This document shows, piece after piece, positions 4,812-5,024 of a stretch of DNA of 5,024 nucleotides. Every line of letters starts with the position of its first letter. Positions within the stretch are counted from its first letter, which is position 1. Origin of the DNA: Phenylobacterium sp. (GTDB lineage: Bacteria > Pseudomonadota > Alphaproteobacteria > Caulobacterales > Caulobacteraceae); the NCBI GenBank assembly GCA_019264505.1, contig JAHUZY010000374.1, forward strand, positions 1-5,024, written 5' to 3'. The translations under genes and the position numbers were made by a program. The notes beneath the pieces are model-generated. The model was not told the DNA's origin and made no database searches. It saw nothing but the letters and a program-made list of their open reading frames with translations.

Positions 4812-5024
4812 ATGGAAGCGATGCTCGAACCAGTGGCGGAGTTCATCCGCAACAACAGCGCCTGGGCGGGCCTGGTGCTGGGGCTGTTCATCATGCTGGA
4901 GTCCCTGGTTATCGTCGGGGCGCTCATCCCGGCCACGCCGCTGCTGGTGCTGACCGGCGGTCTGCTGGCCACCGGCGTGCTGGACCCTGTGTCTGTGCTG
5001 ATCGGCTGCAACATCGGGGCGAAC
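4812..5024 (+). CDS. DedA-family membrane protein, N-terminal 71 residues (3' truncated by window edge)
   Basis: The start of an inner-membrane protein of the DedA (VTT-domain, SNARE-associated-like) family, whose members are linked to lipid carrier transport across the membrane, proton-motive-force maintenance and envelope stress resistance. Visible are a short amphipathic lead (LEPVAEFIRNNSAWAG, 5-20) and a first hydrophobic segment containing the family glutamate, E30, in a FIMLESLVIVGALIPAT context (26-42). A second hydrophobic stretch, LLVLTGGLLATGVLDP (44-59), follows, then the next helix from about 60. E30 corresponds to the conserved acidic residue shown to matter in E. coli DedA proteins. 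The diagnostic arginine motif (F-x-R-F-V/I-P-x-x-R) would lie beyond the window, so the family call rests on the N terminus alone. It shows no visible functional tie to ohr-ohrR and is probably a separate transcript. Confidence 0.82.
   Translation, partial: MEAMLEPVAEFIRNNSAWAGLVLGLFIMLESLVIVGALIPATPLLVLTGGLLATGVLDPVSVLIGCNIGAN

Noticed and set aside
1..5024. A novel defence, mobile or biosynthetic system
   Set aside because: All genes belong to common housekeeping, transport or stress families, except one small membrane protein. There is no direct-repeat array, transposase, integrase, attachment site or base-composition shift.

Overview
The window is gene-dense, GC-rich bacterial DNA. Coding frames are strongly GC-biased at the third codon position, intergenic gaps are very short, and several genes overlap by 4 bases. 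Gene content and protein style suggest an alphaproteobacterium, most likely of the Caulobacterales (Caulobacter/Phenylobacterium type). That placement is inferred from protein character and was not tested by any search. I see no mobile element, CRISPR array, tRNA or rRNA, and no gap longer than about 170 bases.

Layout. Bases 1-481 (+) hold the C-terminal half of a luciferase-like flavin-dependent monooxygenase cut by the window edge. Its stop interlocks with that of a convergent 53-residue two-helix membrane protein (478-639, -). A divergent 93-base gap leads to a PaaI-type hotdog thioesterase (733-1164, +), which ends 3 bases from a convergent minus-strand cluster. Read in its own direction, that cluster is a CNT-family nucleoside transporter (3593-2316), then a GTT2-like glutathione S-transferase (2255-1638), then a small exported SUOX-fold 'molybdopterin-binding' domain protein without any cysteine (1641-1168). 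The last two overlap by ATGA and are probably translationally coupled.

From 3594 to 3761 lies a divergent control region. It carries a perfect 9-bp-arm inverted repeat overlapping a promoter, which fits the operator of the peroxide sensor OhrR. Downstream is an ohr-ohrR operon (3762-4181 and 4178-4669, +): the thiol peroxidase that detoxifies organic hydroperoxides, and its two-cysteine MarR-family repressor, joined by a GTGA stop/start overlap. After a 142-base gap with a small terminator-like hairpin, a DedA-family membrane protein begins at 4812 and runs off the end.

The clearest functional unit is the ohr/ohrR module: oxidised OhrR should release the operator and raise both enzyme and repressor. 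The transporter-GST-SUOX-like cluster is co-oriented, but its shared purpose cannot be read from the sequence. I see no convincing wholly new system. The points most worth a second look are the altered substrate motif of the transporter, the cysteine-free SUOX-fold protein coupled to a GST, the small membrane protein, and the nested palindromes in the transporter leader.
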